DNA of 64,000 nt from an uncultured Acetatifactor sp. (GTDB lineage: Bacteria > Bacillota > Clostridia > Lachnospirales > Lachnospiraceae). Each line of letters starts with the position of its first letter. Position 1 is the first letter of the stretch. Below are positions 1-9,184 of this stretch, piece after piece. The notes under the pieces are model-generated. The model saw only the letters and a program-made list of their open reading frames with translations, was not told where the DNA came from and made no database searches. The stretch lies in NCBI GenBank assembly GCA_910585665.1, contig CAJUFI010000012.1:16711-80710 (forward strand), read 5' to 3'. A program made the translations under genes and the position numbers.

Positions 1-1925
1 ACTGCCAGGATTTCGTATTTCCTGGGCAGATCCATCCACCTCTGGCACTCTGTGAAGAAAGCGGTGTATGCGGATTCCAGGCCTTCCTCCTGGATTTCCT
101 TCAACAGGCGCTCCACTTCCTCTTCACGGCAGATCCACTTGGGCTCCCTGCCCCCTTCTTCCGGGGCGTCAATTGTCTGCTTCTGGAACCGCTCCAGCGG
201 GTTCACCTGGTTGATCAGCTTTCTGGCCAGGAACGCGATGGCGTTCAGCTGGGGGAGCGTGGCTATGTTATGGAGCATGCGGATATCAATCTGCTGGTCT
301 CCCAGGATGAGGAAGCCCAGGTCAGACACCTTCAGCACTTCCGTGGCTGAGCCCTCCGGACGGGCGCTGAGGAAACGGGCATCTACTTCGTCCCGGAACG
401 AGAAGTCTCCCGGTTCCGGCATTATGCCCTCTTCCTGGCAGGGATGCAGGCTCCGGGGCTCTGCATCCTGTCCTGTCGTCTCTGCTGCCGCCCGGACATA
501 TCGCTTCTGCAGAGCCTTCGCCGCGTCCGTCACCTGGCTGATGCGATAGTCTTTCATCATATAAATGCAATCCGCCGCCTGCAGATACTCGCTGCTGCCG
601 CCTATCACCAGGATGGCGGAGACCCCGTGGCGGCTGTAGAGCTCCTGCACCCTTTCCACGAAAGGCGTGATAGGCTCCTTTTCAATCAGGGCTTTCATGA
701 CAGCATCCTGAATCATGAAATTGGTAGCGGATTTGTCCTCGTCAATCATGAGGAGCTTCACGCCCCACCCCACGGCCTCCATAATGTTCGCCGCCTGGGA
801 AGTGGAGCCGGAAGCATGCTCCGTGGAAAAATCCGCCGGGTTCCCGCCCGGAATCCATTTGATGAAAGGGGACAGGTTCACATGGCGCACGCACCGGCCG
901 TCCTCCGCGGAAATCTTCATGGCGGTTTCGTCGGTGATGACCAGCTCTCTGCCGTCCCCCCGGACATGGTCGTAGATTCCGGCGCTCAGGGCGTCCAACA
1001 GAGTGCTCTTGCCGGAATACCCGCCGCCGGTTATCACCGTGACCCCCTTTCGGAACGCCATCCCCCTGACACCTTCCACTTCCACCTCATCCTGTGGAAC
1101 GGAGCAGAAGGACACTGCCCCCGCCATGGGTCCATCGCCGCCTTTCTCCCGGGGCAGAATGCTGCCGTTGGCCACGAAGGCACAGTATCCGCTGTCCCTC
1201 AGCCATCTGCGGATAGCCTGCTGCTTTTCAGAGAGCGCCAGCGCCAGCCGCAGCCCCTGGTGGTCGAACTCGTTCACGAAACAGTTCACCGCCTCCGGCA
1301 GGTCGCGGGTCAGCATCTGAATGGCTTTCTTGTGCTTTCCCAGGGGCAGCTGTACCTGTAGCATCAGGCTGACGCACAGATAGGCCGGCACATCCCTCTC
1401 TCCGTCCATGGGGACAATCATGCAGTTCTTCCCCGGGGCATACTGGGGGATGCCCCTGTCCCGGAGCCCGTCTATGACCTCCACTGTGTCCCCCTTCAGA
1501 ATCCTGTAATATTTCTGCGCCACCCAGCGCACCGTGGCTACATTCCGGCTCAATACCTTATTGTTCGGCTCATAGACGTCATAATGTCCGTTCTCCCTGG
1601 CCGGACGCTTGCGGTTGTCGTTCCCCTCATTCAGAGCCCTGACATAGGGAAGAAACGTACGAAAGATATAATCCAGCGCCGCGGTGTTAGCTCCTTCTAA
1701 CTTCAGGTCTTTCAGCGGGATATGAATCGTGACCGTAGGCCTGGACAGTTCCAGACGGTTGCTCTTGGTAATCTCGTATCCAATCTCCCCATCCCAGTAC
1801 ATCGCGTGGTTGTGCACGATAGGGTCTTTGTCCAAAAATGTCTCGTACATTTTGCCTTCATACATTTCCTCATAGGTCTCGCTGGTGGGCTTCATGTTCA
1901 GTAGATAATATTTTAATCTCTTCAA
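1..1925 (-). CDS. ABC-class predicted ATPase, 3' end beyond window
   Basis: About 641 codons are in the window and the frame is still open at base 1, so the C-terminus is missing. The protein resembles the 'predicted ATPase of the ABC class' family (COG3044-like), a stand-alone cytoplasmic ATPase without a transporter partner and without a settled role. Roughly mid-protein there is a Walker A motif GGGYSGKSTLL. It is followed by a long linker and a Walker B-like stretch LLMIDEDKSAT in which the Asp-Glu pair is kept. I place the start at a TTG at 1925, because AAGGAG lies 7 nt upstream and the reading continues directly into the conserved N-terminal region; the nearest in-frame ATG is ten codons later. 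The family and nucleotide-binding motifs are clear. The cellular function is unknown. Confidence 0.85.
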   Translation of the reverse strand, partial: MKRLKYYLLNMKPTSETYEEMYEGKMYETFLDKDPIVHNHAMYWDGEIGYEITKSNRLELSRPTVTIHIPLKDLKLEGANTAALDYIFRTFLPYVRALNEGNDNRKRPARENGHYDVYEPNNKVLSRNVATVRWVAQKYYRILKGDTVEVIDGLRDRGIPQYAPGKNCMIVPMDGERDVPAYLCVSLMLQVQLPLGKHKKAIQMLTRDLPEAVNCFVNEFDHQGLRLALALSEKQQAIRRWLRDSGYCAFVANGSILPREKGGDGPMAGAVSFCSVPQDEVEVEGVRGMAFRKGVTVITGGGYSGKSTLLDALSAGIYDHVRGDGRELVITDETAMKISAEDGRCVRHVNLSPFIKWIPGGNPADFSTEHASGSTSQAANIMEAVGWGVKLLMIDEDKSATNFMIQDAVMKALIEKEPITPFVERVQELYSRHGVSAILVIGGSSEYLQAADCIYMMKDYRISQVTDAAKALQKRYVRAAAETTGQDAEPRSLHPCQEEGIMPEPGDFSFRDEVDARFLSARPEGSATEVLKVSDLGFLILGDQQIDIRMLHNIATLPQLNAIAFLARKLINQVNPLERFQKQTIDAPEEGGREPKWICREEEVERLLKEIQEEGLESAYTAFFTECQRWMDLPRKYEILA

Positions 1926-2085
1926 TCTTCATTCTCCTTATAATATAGTTTCGTGTCTGTTCCGCACGGACCTTCCCCGCCCATGCCCTTTTTGTTTTTT
2001 CAGCTTCCATGTCTTTACAGGATAATCCTGTATATTCCGCAAATTGCGTATCAACCATCTCTCTAAGAATTCTTCTCTCTGCCAT
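1870..2085 (-). CDS. Possible small protein upstream of the ATPase
   Basis: This 71-codon frame begins MAERRILREMV and is rich in charged residues. An AGGTGA-like ribosome binding site sits about 6 nt before its ATG. Its last 18 or so codons overlap the start of the ATPase in another frame, so it could be a translationally coupled leader protein. No family was recognised. It may equally be a chance frame; only the start signal and the hydrophilic composition argue for it. Confidence 0.3.
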   Translation of the reverse strand: MAERRILREMVDTQFAEYTGLSCKDMEAEKTKRAWAGKVRAEQTRNYIIRRMKIEEIKILSTEHEAHQRDL

Positions 2086-2219
2086 AAAACATCACCTGAC
2101 CCTTTCCTGAAATCCCTTGCGCACAGCAGTGACAAAACGCTATTTCCCAACGTCCCTCACCACAAAAAGGCGCAGCAAACAGACCCTTTCGCCTGCTCGC
2201 CGCGCCTTATTTTGCGCGC

Positions 2220-2248
2220 AAAAAGGACACACCGTTATGATGTGTCCC
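2220..2248 (-). terminator. Intrinsic terminator, minus strand
   Basis: On the minus strand GGACACA pairs with TGTGTCC around a 9-nt loop and is followed by five T. It probably ends transcripts coming from the ECF sigma operon, before the ATPase unit begins. Confidence 0.65.
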
Positions 2249-2294
2249 AAATCAACAGTATTCATAAAGGTACTCAAAAAATGGCATCTTACTT

Positions 2295-2395
2295 GGAATT
2301 GTCGGAAAATAACCGCTCCAACTTATTCAGGCAAAAACCGAGAAATACAATAAAACTCGCTATGAACTTGCAGCGATTACTTTGTAGACACTTCC
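2295..2395 (+). repeat. Family A interspersed repeat, copy 1 (diverged)
   Basis: This 101-nt element starts GGAATTGTCGG and ends GTAGACACTTCC. Its arms are imperfectly complementary (AACCGCTCC against GCAGCGATT). It is the most diverged of the copies seen here and the only one without flanking TTA, so it is probably an old insertion. Confidence 0.8.
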
Positions 2396-2402
2396 ATGCC
2401 CT

Positions 2403-2473
2403 CTATTCAGTTAATCCCACACACCATCCTCATACTTTTTCTCATAATCAAACGCCCTCCTTTAACTGAATAG
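2403..2473. repeat. 12-bp perfect inverted repeat with 47-nt loop
   Basis: CTATTCAGTTAA at 2403-2414 is exactly complementary to TTAACTGAATAG at 2462-2473. It lies just beyond the family A copy and may be the ends of another small element. There is no T-run, so a terminator is unlikely. Confidence 0.5.
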
Positions 2474-2625
2474 AAATCCCTCTTTGTACCGCCATTACCT
2501 TACCATATTTTACAGGAAAATGCAAGAAAAAATGAGCTGGCCTATCAAGGCTCCTATATGAAGCCCTTCACGCTCTTCGCACCATGGAAACACCCTGAAA
2601 GCTCTCCCGCCATGCCGTCTCATAT

Positions 2626-4827
2626 TTATTCCTTTTCGTACAGATAAAGCTGCACCCGGTTCTGAATGTTCGCCACCGCGTCTTCCGCTTCCCTGTCTCC
2701 GTTAAAATACGGTGCCAGCTCCTCCACCAGTATCTTGTCGATCTGTTCAGGCCAGCCGCGTTTTACCGCAGCGTTTTCCAGGAAATCCATATACTCTTCC
2801 AGATAAGAGGTCTTGTCCGGTTTCAGGTCGATGAGCAAGACTTTGCCCTCCTCAATCTTCATTCTGGGCTCATACAGCTGTATTTCCTCCCCGGTAGTCT
2901 CATCTATTCCCGGAACTGTGGGCACCATCTCAAGGCAGTCTCTCGTGACATCCATCCTGACATTGCACGCCGGCATTTGAAGCTGATTCTCATCATCCAA
3001 CAGCAAGGCGATGTATTCCTTAATCTCCTCAATATGTTCCGCTTTCGCATTTACAGCCAGAAGCCCCTCGTGAATCTCTATCCACCCGCCGGCTCCGCTG
3101 CCAGGCGCCCCCACAAAGTGACAGCTATCCCCGTTCTGAGCCATCCACTTTGAAAATCCCGGAAAGCCGTCATACATATTCTGACATTGGACAACGCACT
3201 CCCCGTCCTTCAGCATCCGCCAGCATTCATCATAATCCAGCTGCGCGTCATCCTCTCTGGCTCCGAATCTTTTACACAATTCCAGGGCTCTGATGAAATC
3301 TTCATGATCGAAATGAGCCTTCCTCTGCCCCATATCCAAAAAGGGAGTGTCCTCCAGATTCGGAAGCATGTTGCGCAGGCAGTTCAGTGGAGGAGAGCCA
3401 AAAATCGGATATGTCACCATATACCGCCAGCTGTCTCTGGATTCCACCACATCCATAAATTCCTGCAGCGTCCAGGAATCCTTCTCCCAGACCTGGTTGG
3501 AGGTCACAAGGGAAGACACCGTGAACTGCGTCGCCAGTGCCACCATGGTTCCATCCACGCTTCCCGCCTGGATGACATTGTGAAAAATCTGTTCCATCAG
3601 TTCCTCTGGAATCAGCTCCCTCATATCCATGAGAACCCCTTTCTCCGCCAGAGCCTCCAGGTCATCCATAGAAACCCAAATCAGTTCAGGGCCTTTCCCC
3701 GCCGCCAGTTCAATCAAAATCTTATTTCTGAAATCTTCTTCGTCCCCTGCCGCGGTCTCGACCCGGATAGGACAATCCTGGTGGCTCAGAGAGTATTCCG
3801 CCGCTATTTCAGTGGCCTGCCCACGGATATCTTCACTCAGATAAGCCATGCGAATCTCATCCACAGTCTCCCTCTCTTTGTTGGACAGGGTAAATACCTG
3901 AAGCTCTCCTCCCGTCGCCTCGCAGGTGCAAAAAAGCAGCTCCCCCTCCGCTCCCGGTATCAATGCCATGTAAGACGCATTGGAGTCCGGCAGCTCCTGC
4001 ATGGAAAAAAGCTGCTCCTCTCTCAGATCAGCCAGACCGCGTCTCACAATACTGCCTCCGCTGATGTAGTAAAGCACTTGAGATGAATCCAGATAAAGCG
4101 CGTCCAGATGATCCGTCAGCTCACAGATGGCTCTGCGGCTATGGTCTTCCCTGTCATACCAGAAGAGCCTGGTGGTCAGTTCCCCCATATTCCACTGGCT
4201 CAAGATTACAGTGCCGTCCGTGTTGTCATACACCGTCAAATCCAAATCAACAGTATTCACTGGATTCCAGGGATATGCCTCTTCGTCTGGGAAGGAATCT
4301 TCCCGCAGCGTCACATTCCCTTCCAGATTCGTCTCCAGGAGAATATCCCCAGCTTCCTCGTCATAGGACGTAAGCCGGAAAGACAGCTTCTGACCGCCCT
4401 GCGCCTCCATGGAAGAAACCGAATATCCCTCCGGAAGCTCCAGGGAGAAAGGATTCTGTGTCATCTCCCGGCTCTGCCCGTCAAATATGTTCAGGAAAAA
4501 TAATCTTTCCTCTCCGCCGCTTTCTCCCTCTACGGCATATTCTGTCAGTATGTAAAAGTCCTCGCCCCAGGCGTCTGCGCTGGCTTTACTGCTAAGATAA
4601 CCATCAGGGGCCGGGATTTCATATTCCTTTTGGTCTACGGCGTACAGGCGCTCTCCCTCTGCCAGAATGATTCCGCCCGTCTCTCCCTGATCCGCCGCAC
4701 CGCTTCCTCCCTTGTCAACGTCTTTGTCCGACGAATCATTTCCCGCTTCTCCTCCACACCCCGCCATATGAACGGCAAGACCCAGCATCACTGCCGCAAA
4801 AACCTGCTTTCTCTTCTTCTGTGCCAT
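2626..4827 (-). CDS. Lipoprotein with C-terminal solute-binding-like domain
   Basis: This 733-residue protein starts with a lipoprotein signal peptide: KKRK, a hydrophobic stretch, then the lipobox MAGC with Cys near residue 24. An acidic Gly/Ser linker follows. Residues of about 50-320 are beta-rich and look like propeller or sensor repeats. The C-terminal 400 or so residues resemble ABC extracellular solute-binding family 1 proteins (a GPELIW segment, then TQFTVSSLVTSNQVWE). No permease or ATPase gene is nearby. Instead it is the last gene of an operon with an ECF sigma factor and two membrane proteins, which suggests a surface sensor or ligand-binding component rather than an importer subunit. 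The domain reading is reasonable; the ligand is unknown. Confidence 0.75.
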   Translation of the reverse strand: MAQKKRKQVFAAVMLGLAVHMAGCGGEAGNDSSDKDVDKGGSGAADQGETGGIILAEGERLYAVDQKEYEIPAPDGYLSSKASADAWGEDFYILTEYAVEGESGGEERLFFLNIFDGQSREMTQNPFSLELPEGYSVSSMEAQGGQKLSFRLTSYDEEAGDILLETNLEGNVTLREDSFPDEEAYPWNPVNTVDLDLTVYDNTDGTVILSQWNMGELTTRLFWYDREDHSRRAICELTDHLDALYLDSSQVLYYISGGSIVRRGLADLREEQLFSMQELPDSNASYMALIPGAEGELLFCTCEATGGELQVFTLSNKERETVDEIRMAYLSEDIRGQATEIAAEYSLSHQDCPIRVETAAGDEEDFRNKILIELAAGKGPELIWVSMDDLEALAEKGVLMDMRELIPEELMEQIFHNVIQAGSVDGTMVALATQFTVSSLVTSNQVWEKDSWTLQEFMDVVESRDSWRYMVTYPIFGSPPLNCLRNMLPNLEDTPFLDMGQRKAHFDHEDFIRALELCKRFGAREDDAQLDYDECWRMLKDGECVVQCQNMYDGFPGFSKWMAQNGDSCHFVGAPGSGAGGWIEIHEGLLAVNAKAEHIEEIKEYIALLLDDENQLQMPACNVRMDVTRDCLEMVPTVPGIDETTGEEIQLYEPRMKIEEGKVLLIDLKPDKTSYLEEYMDFLENAAVKRGWPEQIDKILVEELAPYFNGDREAEDAVANIQNRVQLYLYEKE

Positions 4828-4868
4828 TTTACAGGTCCTCCACTCTTCGATTTAGTTTCCATCATCCA

Positions 4869-5588
4869 TCATTCGCGCTTTGATTCCTCCAGCCATTCCG
4901 TCAGCCCATTGTCCCTGAAAAAAGTAATCCGCTTTTCATACCCCTGATACCCCCGCCAAAGGTAGATATATCCGTCCTGTACATGCAGATTCAGGATATA
5001 CCCATGCCCATATTTCCGGGGGAACGTCAGCCACACGCTGTCAGCGCCTCCTGACCGGATTTCCTCCCCCTCGTACCAGGCCATGCTAGTCTCCCGTTCT
5101 TCCGGATCCGTTATCACCTCAAGATTCCTGCACAGTTCCAGCAGCTCCTGATATTCCCCCGAGACCAGCCTTTTCTGGCTGCCATCCAGAAACAGCGTCA
5201 CGCTGCGTGGCTCCTCGCTGTGCAGCACGGACACAATCAGTCTACAGTGCACCTGATGGATTCCCACAATCATGGCAGCCAGCGCCACGCCTGCCGCGGC
5301 CACGCCTATCTTCGCTTTCACACTCTTCTTTCTGAGGAACAGCAATCCTTCCGTCATCGCCGTCAGCAAGATTACCGCTCCGATGGTGCGCCCGTAGTTG
5401 GCGGGCATGTTCATATCCGTGAGCCATGGCCCGGTCATGCCGTTGAGCCAGGTATTGATGGGCCTGGCAAGCCAGCTGCCCGCCACATAGGAAACCATCA
5501 CCGCAAAGAACCAGAAAATAATCCAATCCTTCCTGCCGCTTATCTTCAATTCATTTTTTCGTATATTTTCAGATATGATTCCATTCAT
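4869..5588 (-). CDS. Membrane protein of the ECF operon
   Basis: This protein of about 239 residues has three predicted membrane segments in its first half (around IIFWFFAVMVSYVAG, TIGAVILLTAM and IGVAAAGVALAAMIVG). A soluble domain of about 120 residues follows. I start it at the ATG at 5588, which overlaps the stop codon of the upstream gene as ATGA and has GGAGG 7 nt upstream. A start nine codons earlier would lack a suitable ribosome binding site. The overlap implies translational coupling with the gene before it. No family was recognised. A place next to an ECF sigma factor fits a role in membrane sensing, but that is inference. Confidence 0.7.
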   Translation of the reverse strand: MNGIISENIRKNELKISGRKDWIIFWFFAVMVSYVAGSWLARPINTWLNGMTGPWLTDMNMPANYGRTIGAVILLTAMTEGLLFLRKKSVKAKIGVAAAGVALAAMIVGIHQVHCRLIVSVLHSEEPRSVTLFLDGSQKRLVSGEYQELLELCRNLEVITDPEERETSMAWYEGEEIRSGGADSVWLTFPRKYGHGYILNLHVQDGYIYLWRGYQGYEKRITFFRDNGLTEWLEESKRE

Positions 5589-6436
5589 TCTGCCACCTCC
5601 CGGGTCTCCCTGCACGGATGTATCCCCTTCTCCACATAATCCTCCACCAGCTGCGCGAACTCCTTGGAAATATGGTAAATCTTTCCTCCCTCCGTGACCA
5701 CATACTGCATCTCATAGTTGACCTGGTACAGGCCGTACCGCAGCCCGCCGTCAAAATAGATGCCCAAAGGCAGCTCGCCTTTCATGTCCCGCACCAGATC
5801 CACCGGCGCCAGCTCGCTGTAGAAGCGCTGCCGCACCATCTCTCCCTGCTCTGAACCGCTCCCTGCCACGGAACTCCCGCCTGTCTCGCTGTGGAAGAAA
5901 AAATGGTCAACCTCGCCGAAGTTCTCATTGTCCGCCTTGGCCTTGGCGTTCATGCCGAAAGCCAGCCCTGCCACCAGCAATATCAGGGCGCACCATCCCC
6001 CCGCGAACTTCAGGAACCGCTGTAAGGTGAACACCCTCTTGTCCCCTGTGAAATAGGCGAAGGATCCGTAGATGGCCCCGCCAATCAACATGGTGGTAAA
6101 GGGCTCCGCCAGGGGGTTGGCAAGGGCGCTGTAGGGGAAGAACTCCCACTCCAGGGTGTAGCCCCAGAATTCCCTGGAAACCATCGTATCCACATGCAGG
6201 ATGGAGCCGTAGATGGCCTCCATGACCTTATAGGGAATCGCTGTGATCAGTTTTGTGGGGAAAAAGGGATCTGTCACATAGGTATGGCTGTAGTACCCCA
6301 TGAACAGTCCCACGATTGTAAATATCACGATTCGAAGGGTACCTGCTTTGAACTTGGACACCCGTTCCTTTAACTTCTTATCGTCACCATGATAGGTGAC
6401 CTGCGGAATTTCGATTCTATCCTGTGCCTGATCCAT
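5585..6436 (-). CDS. Membrane protein following the ECF sigma factor
   Basis: This 283-residue protein has a charged cytoplasmic N-terminus of about 30 residues. Membrane segments follow near residues 35-55, 112-130 and 145-165. The rest is an extracytoplasmic domain of about 120 residues. The gene begins 41 nt after the sigma factor stop and overlaps the next gene by 4 nt. The position and topology would suit a membrane anti-sigma factor. However, no zinc-binding HxxxCxxC motif or other known anti-sigma signature is visible, so that role is a guess. No database family was recognised. Confidence 0.65.
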   Translation of the reverse strand: MDQAQDRIEIPQVTYHGDDKKLKERVSKFKAGTLRIVIFTIVGLFMGYYSHTYVTDPFFPTKLITAIPYKVMEAIYGSILHVDTMVSREFWGYTLEWEFFPYSALANPLAEPFTTMLIGGAIYGSFAYFTGDKRVFTLQRFLKFAGGWCALILLVAGLAFGMNAKAKADNENFGEVDHFFFHSETGGSSVAGSGSEQGEMVRQRFYSELAPVDLVRDMKGELPLGIYFDGGLRYGLYQVNYEMQYVVTEGGKIYHISKEFAQLVEDYVEKGIHPCRETREVAE

Positions 6437-6477
6437 ATTCTGTCATCTCCTCTCTGTCTTTCCTGGTTCCGGCCTCC

Positions 6478-7026
6478 TTAAGCTTTACTTGGGCTTTCTT
6501 TCTCTGTGCCTGCACGGGGCATCCCTGCATCCTTTCTGACAGTGCCGTCATAAATCTTCCGGAACTTCTGCCTGGCCCGGTAGATGCGGCCCTTCACCAC
6601 CTCCGCTGTCAGATTCATGATCCTGGCCACCTCCTCATAGGAAAGCTCCTCGAAGTCCCTCAGCAGAAGCACCGTCCGCTCCTGCTCCCCCAGGCACATC
6701 AGGCAGCTCCTTACCCGCTCCGCCTCCTCCTTCCGCAGGATTTCCTCCTCGGGCTGGTTCCGGTTCACGTCCGGCTCCGGCTCCCACTCCTGCTCTTCCA
6801 GAAGAACCGGCTGCTTCTTCCTGGCATAGCTCAGGAACACGTTCCGCGCGATGCGCAGGGCCCAGGTGCGCACGCTTGCTTCCTCTCTGAACTTGTCCAG
6901 ATGCAGAAACATCCGCAGAAACACCTCCTGGCTCAGGTCCTCAGCCAGCGGCACGTTTTTGGTCATATACACCAGATAGCCGTAGACGGCGTCCCTGCTC
7001 TGCTCATATGCCGCAGCAAATCTCAT
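6478..7026 (-). CDS. ECF-type RNA polymerase sigma factor
   Basis: This 182-residue sigma-70 family protein has the two-domain ECF layout. Region 2 is at about residues 8-75, with AEDLSQEVFLRMF as the core-binding helix. Region 4 is at about 110-165, with ERTVLLLRDFEELSYEEVA and a recognition helix near VKGRIYRARQKF. There is no region 3. It is the first gene of a four-gene operon with two membrane proteins and a lipoprotein. By analogy with other ECF loci these probably control its release and its regulon. A TATAAT-like box lies about 220 nt upstream, and no autoregulatory ECF promoter could be assigned with confidence. Confidence 0.9.
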   Translation of the reverse strand: MRFAAAYEQSRDAVYGYLVYMTKNVPLAEDLSQEVFLRMFLHLDKFREEASVRTWALRIARNVFLSYARKKQPVLLEEQEWEPEPDVNRNQPEEEILRKEEAERVRSCLMCLGEQERTVLLLRDFEELSYEEVARIMNLTAEVVKGRIYRARQKFRKIYDGTVRKDAGMPRAGTEKESPSKA

Positions 7027-7402
7027 AACTTATCGTATCCTTTCCAATCCTGCATATGCCGCCTGCCCTATGCTCCCTGACGGCCTTCTTGCATCCCACA
7101 TCCTGGGATTTGGTGCAGCTTTCACCTGCGCCTTGCCCCTTACAGCTTTTAAATACGCCTTTCGGCCCTGGCGGCTTCCCTCCATGAGCCCTGCGGCCCG
7201 TGACGTCCCGGTGCAGGGCCCATGCAGCAGCGCCTTGGCTTCCAGCTATTATAATAGACTCGCTCCCCCGAAAAAAGTTACGGGAATAAACAAATCATTT
7301 TCCATGATTGTCCATTCCCGTATGACTTCTTTCTATATATTACATAAATATTGCATGCTACAATGTTACAAAGCCATAGCATCAATGCTTCGCACTTCCC
7401 TG
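7027..7402. other. Intergenic region upstream of the ECF operon
   Basis: No gene is seen. On the minus strand a TATAAT box (7248-7253) with a weak T-rich -35 region could drive the sigma factor operon, giving a long leader. A second AT-rich patch near 7330-7365 might be the alternative promoter. Neither is secure. Confidence 0.35.
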
Positions 7403-7612
7403 TCACTCCAGCACGTCAAAGGCCGTTCCACAGGCCCAGGGACTTCCGATGTCGCAGCGGCCATGGTGGTACTGCCTGCCCACCATCTCCCCCTGTCCCT
7501 CCACCACATCAATTTTGATCCTGCTGTCCCCAGCCTGGACGCAGCCGTCCAGCAAAGCTATCAGCGCATCTATGTCCTGATTGGAATCCACTCTGTCCGC
7601 TTCCTGTCCCAT
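7403..7612 (-). CDS. Small hypothetical protein
   Basis: The encoded protein has 69 residues and begins MGQEADRVDSNQDIDALIALL, continuing with Gly-, Cys- and His-containing segments. The ATG at 7612 is preferred because AAGAGG lies 8 nt upstream; an in-frame GTG three codons earlier would sit inside that ribosome binding site. The amino acid mix looks like a real soluble protein. No family was recognised and nothing in the context points to a function. Confidence 0.5.
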   Translation of the reverse strand: MGQEADRVDSNQDIDALIALLDGCVQAGDSRIKIDVVEGQGEMVGRQYHHGRCDIGSPWACGTAFDVLE

Positions 7613-8219
7613 ATCATACACCTCTTCTTAAGCCGCCAGGGCCATAACCCTCCCAAGCCCTGAAATGTAAGCTATCCGACATTCGGCTTCCTGTCGCTGC
7701 AAATGCCGTCTTCATCGCTATTATTATAATGCAGTTCTCCGGCTTTGGCAACAACTACATGCGTCACCGCGCACATATCCTCAAATACGCTCTCATATAA
7801 CCTCGCCACGGCAAGCCACGTATCAAGCCCTGCCTGGGAACACGACCTTGAGGGGAGGTGACGCCCTTCCTGTGGAAATGCCGGCGATAGGAGCGATTAA
7901 GGAGATGAGCCTGTGCTATTTATACGAGGAAATCGATTGGCAGCGAGCTGCTTTCATAAAGCATCGCCCCCAATTGCCCCGGTAAGCGCCATGGACTGCA
8001 CGCTGTTCCTCCCCACATCTTGAAAAGCAGCAAGCCTTGTGTTAAAATGGCTTTGTCCAAAAAGACTGCGATTGTCTGTCTTCCAGGCGCCTCTGCACAA
8101 TCCAGCTATTCCCGTCACCATGTGCTTCGTCCGCCATGGAGACAGCAAGGCAGAGGCCAAAAAAAGGACTGGCTGCTTTTGCGGATATGGACGATTAGGA
8201 CACAAGAAAGGATATTCTT
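7613..8219. other. Intergenic region before the GDPD gene
   Basis: No gene of convincing quality is seen. The only clear signal is the plus-strand promoter at 8020-8048, which leaves a leader of about 165 nt before the GDPD start codon. Confidence 0.5.
8020..8048 (+). promoter_or_regulatory. Sigma-A promoter for the membrane GDPD gene
   Basis: TTGAAA (8020-8025) and TAAAAT (8043-8048) are separated by exactly 17 nt and point toward the gene at 8220. Confidence 0.6.
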
Positions 8220-9077
8220 ATGAACATTTTAATTCACATTCTTTTCATCGCGATGGCGCTGCTCCTGCTCTGGTGCCTGATGCTGCTGCCGCGGAAGGGC
8301 CAGTCCGGCTGGGAGAAACTGGCGGATGTCCGCTATGCCCACCGGGGCCTCCACGACATGAGCCAGAACATCCCGGAGAACTCCCTGACCGCTTTCCGCA
8401 AGGCTGTAGAGAACGGCTTTGGGGCGGAGCTGGACGTGCACCTGATGGCAGACGGGCATCTGGCCGTGGTCCATGACAGCGATTTGAGCAGAGTCTGCGG
8501 CAAACAGGCCGTAATTGAGAATCTGCGGCTGGAGGATCTGAAGGATTATCCCCTGAAAGGAAACGGCGAGACCATTCCCCTGCTGCAGGACGTGCTGGCG
8601 CTGTTTGAGAGAAAGACGCCCCTGATCGTGGAGCTGAAGGTAGAGCATGGCAATGCCGCCGCCCTGACGGATGCTGCGATGGCTCTTTTGAAGGACTGGA
8701 ACGGGTCCTACTGCATTGAATCATTTCATCCCGCCGCGCTGCTGCACCTGAAGAAGCGCTACCCGTCTGTCATCCGGGGGCAGCTCAGCGAGAATTTCAT
8801 GCGGGCCAAGGAGGCGGGCGCGATCACCTGGCCTATCCGGGCTATCCTGACCCTGCTGCTGACCTCCTTCCTCACCCGGCCTGATTTCATAGCTTACAAT
8901 TACATAGACCGGGCCTGTCCCAGCCTGCGGCTGATGAAGCGGCTCTATGGCGTCCACGAGGTAGGCTGGACCATCCGCAGCCGTGAGATTCTGGAACGGC
9001 TGGAAAAAGAAGGCGTGATGCCAATCTTCGAGGGTTTTCTGCCCGATAAGGCATTGCATGTGTCTGCATCCCGCTGA
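8220..9077 (+). CDS. Membrane-anchored glycerophosphodiester phosphodiesterase
   Basis: This 285-residue GDPD-family enzyme hydrolyses glycerophosphodiesters to glycerol 3-phosphate and an alcohol. One hydrophobic segment at residues 3-24 should anchor it in the membrane. The metal and catalytic signatures are present: AHRGLHD near residue 41, PENSLTAF shortly after, ELDVHLMADG and VVHDSDL near residues 75-92, and ELKVEHG near 142. AAGGATATTCTT upstream is a modest ribosome binding site. The gene is monocistronic, with its own promoter and a terminator 23 nt after the stop. A second, soluble GDPD is encoded at 20338-21084, and a 3' fragment closely related to this gene lies at 13286. Confidence 0.9.
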   Translation: MNILIHILFIAMALLLLWCLMLLPRKGQSGWEKLADVRYAHRGLHDMSQNIPENSLTAFRKAVENGFGAELDVHLMADGHLAVVHDSDLSRVCGKQAVIENLRLEDLKDYPLKGNGETIPLLQDVLALFERKTPLIVELKVEHGNAAALTDAAMALLKDWNGSYCIESFHPAALLHLKKRYPSVIRGQLSENFMRAKEAGAITWPIRAILTLLLTSFLTRPDFIAYNYIDRACPSLRLMKRLYGVHEVGWTIRSREILERLEKEGVMPIFEGFLPDKALHVSASR

Positions 9078-9099
9078 ATGAAGGGCCTCCCGGCCTTTG

Positions 9100-9138
9100 A
9101 AGGCTTCCATTCTCGAGAGACTGGAAGCCTTATTTTGT
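9100..9138 (+). terminator. Intrinsic terminator after the GDPD gene
   Basis: A perfect 10-bp stem (AAGGCTTCCA with TGGAAGCCTT) and 12-nt loop are followed by ATTTTGT on the plus strand. Confidence 0.8.
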
Positions 9139-9184
9139 ATAAGCCATCGGAAACGACTTATTGATTTTTAACGCCCTATTTTGA

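Larger units (their letters stand above)
2086..2625. other. Intergenic region with terminator, family A repeat and inverted repeat
   Basis: No convincing gene lies between the ATPase unit and the lipoprotein gene. The stretch holds an intrinsic terminator (2220-2248), a family A interspersed repeat (2295-2395) and a 12-bp perfect inverted repeat (2403-2473). Nothing was recognised from 2474 to 2625. Confidence 0.6.
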
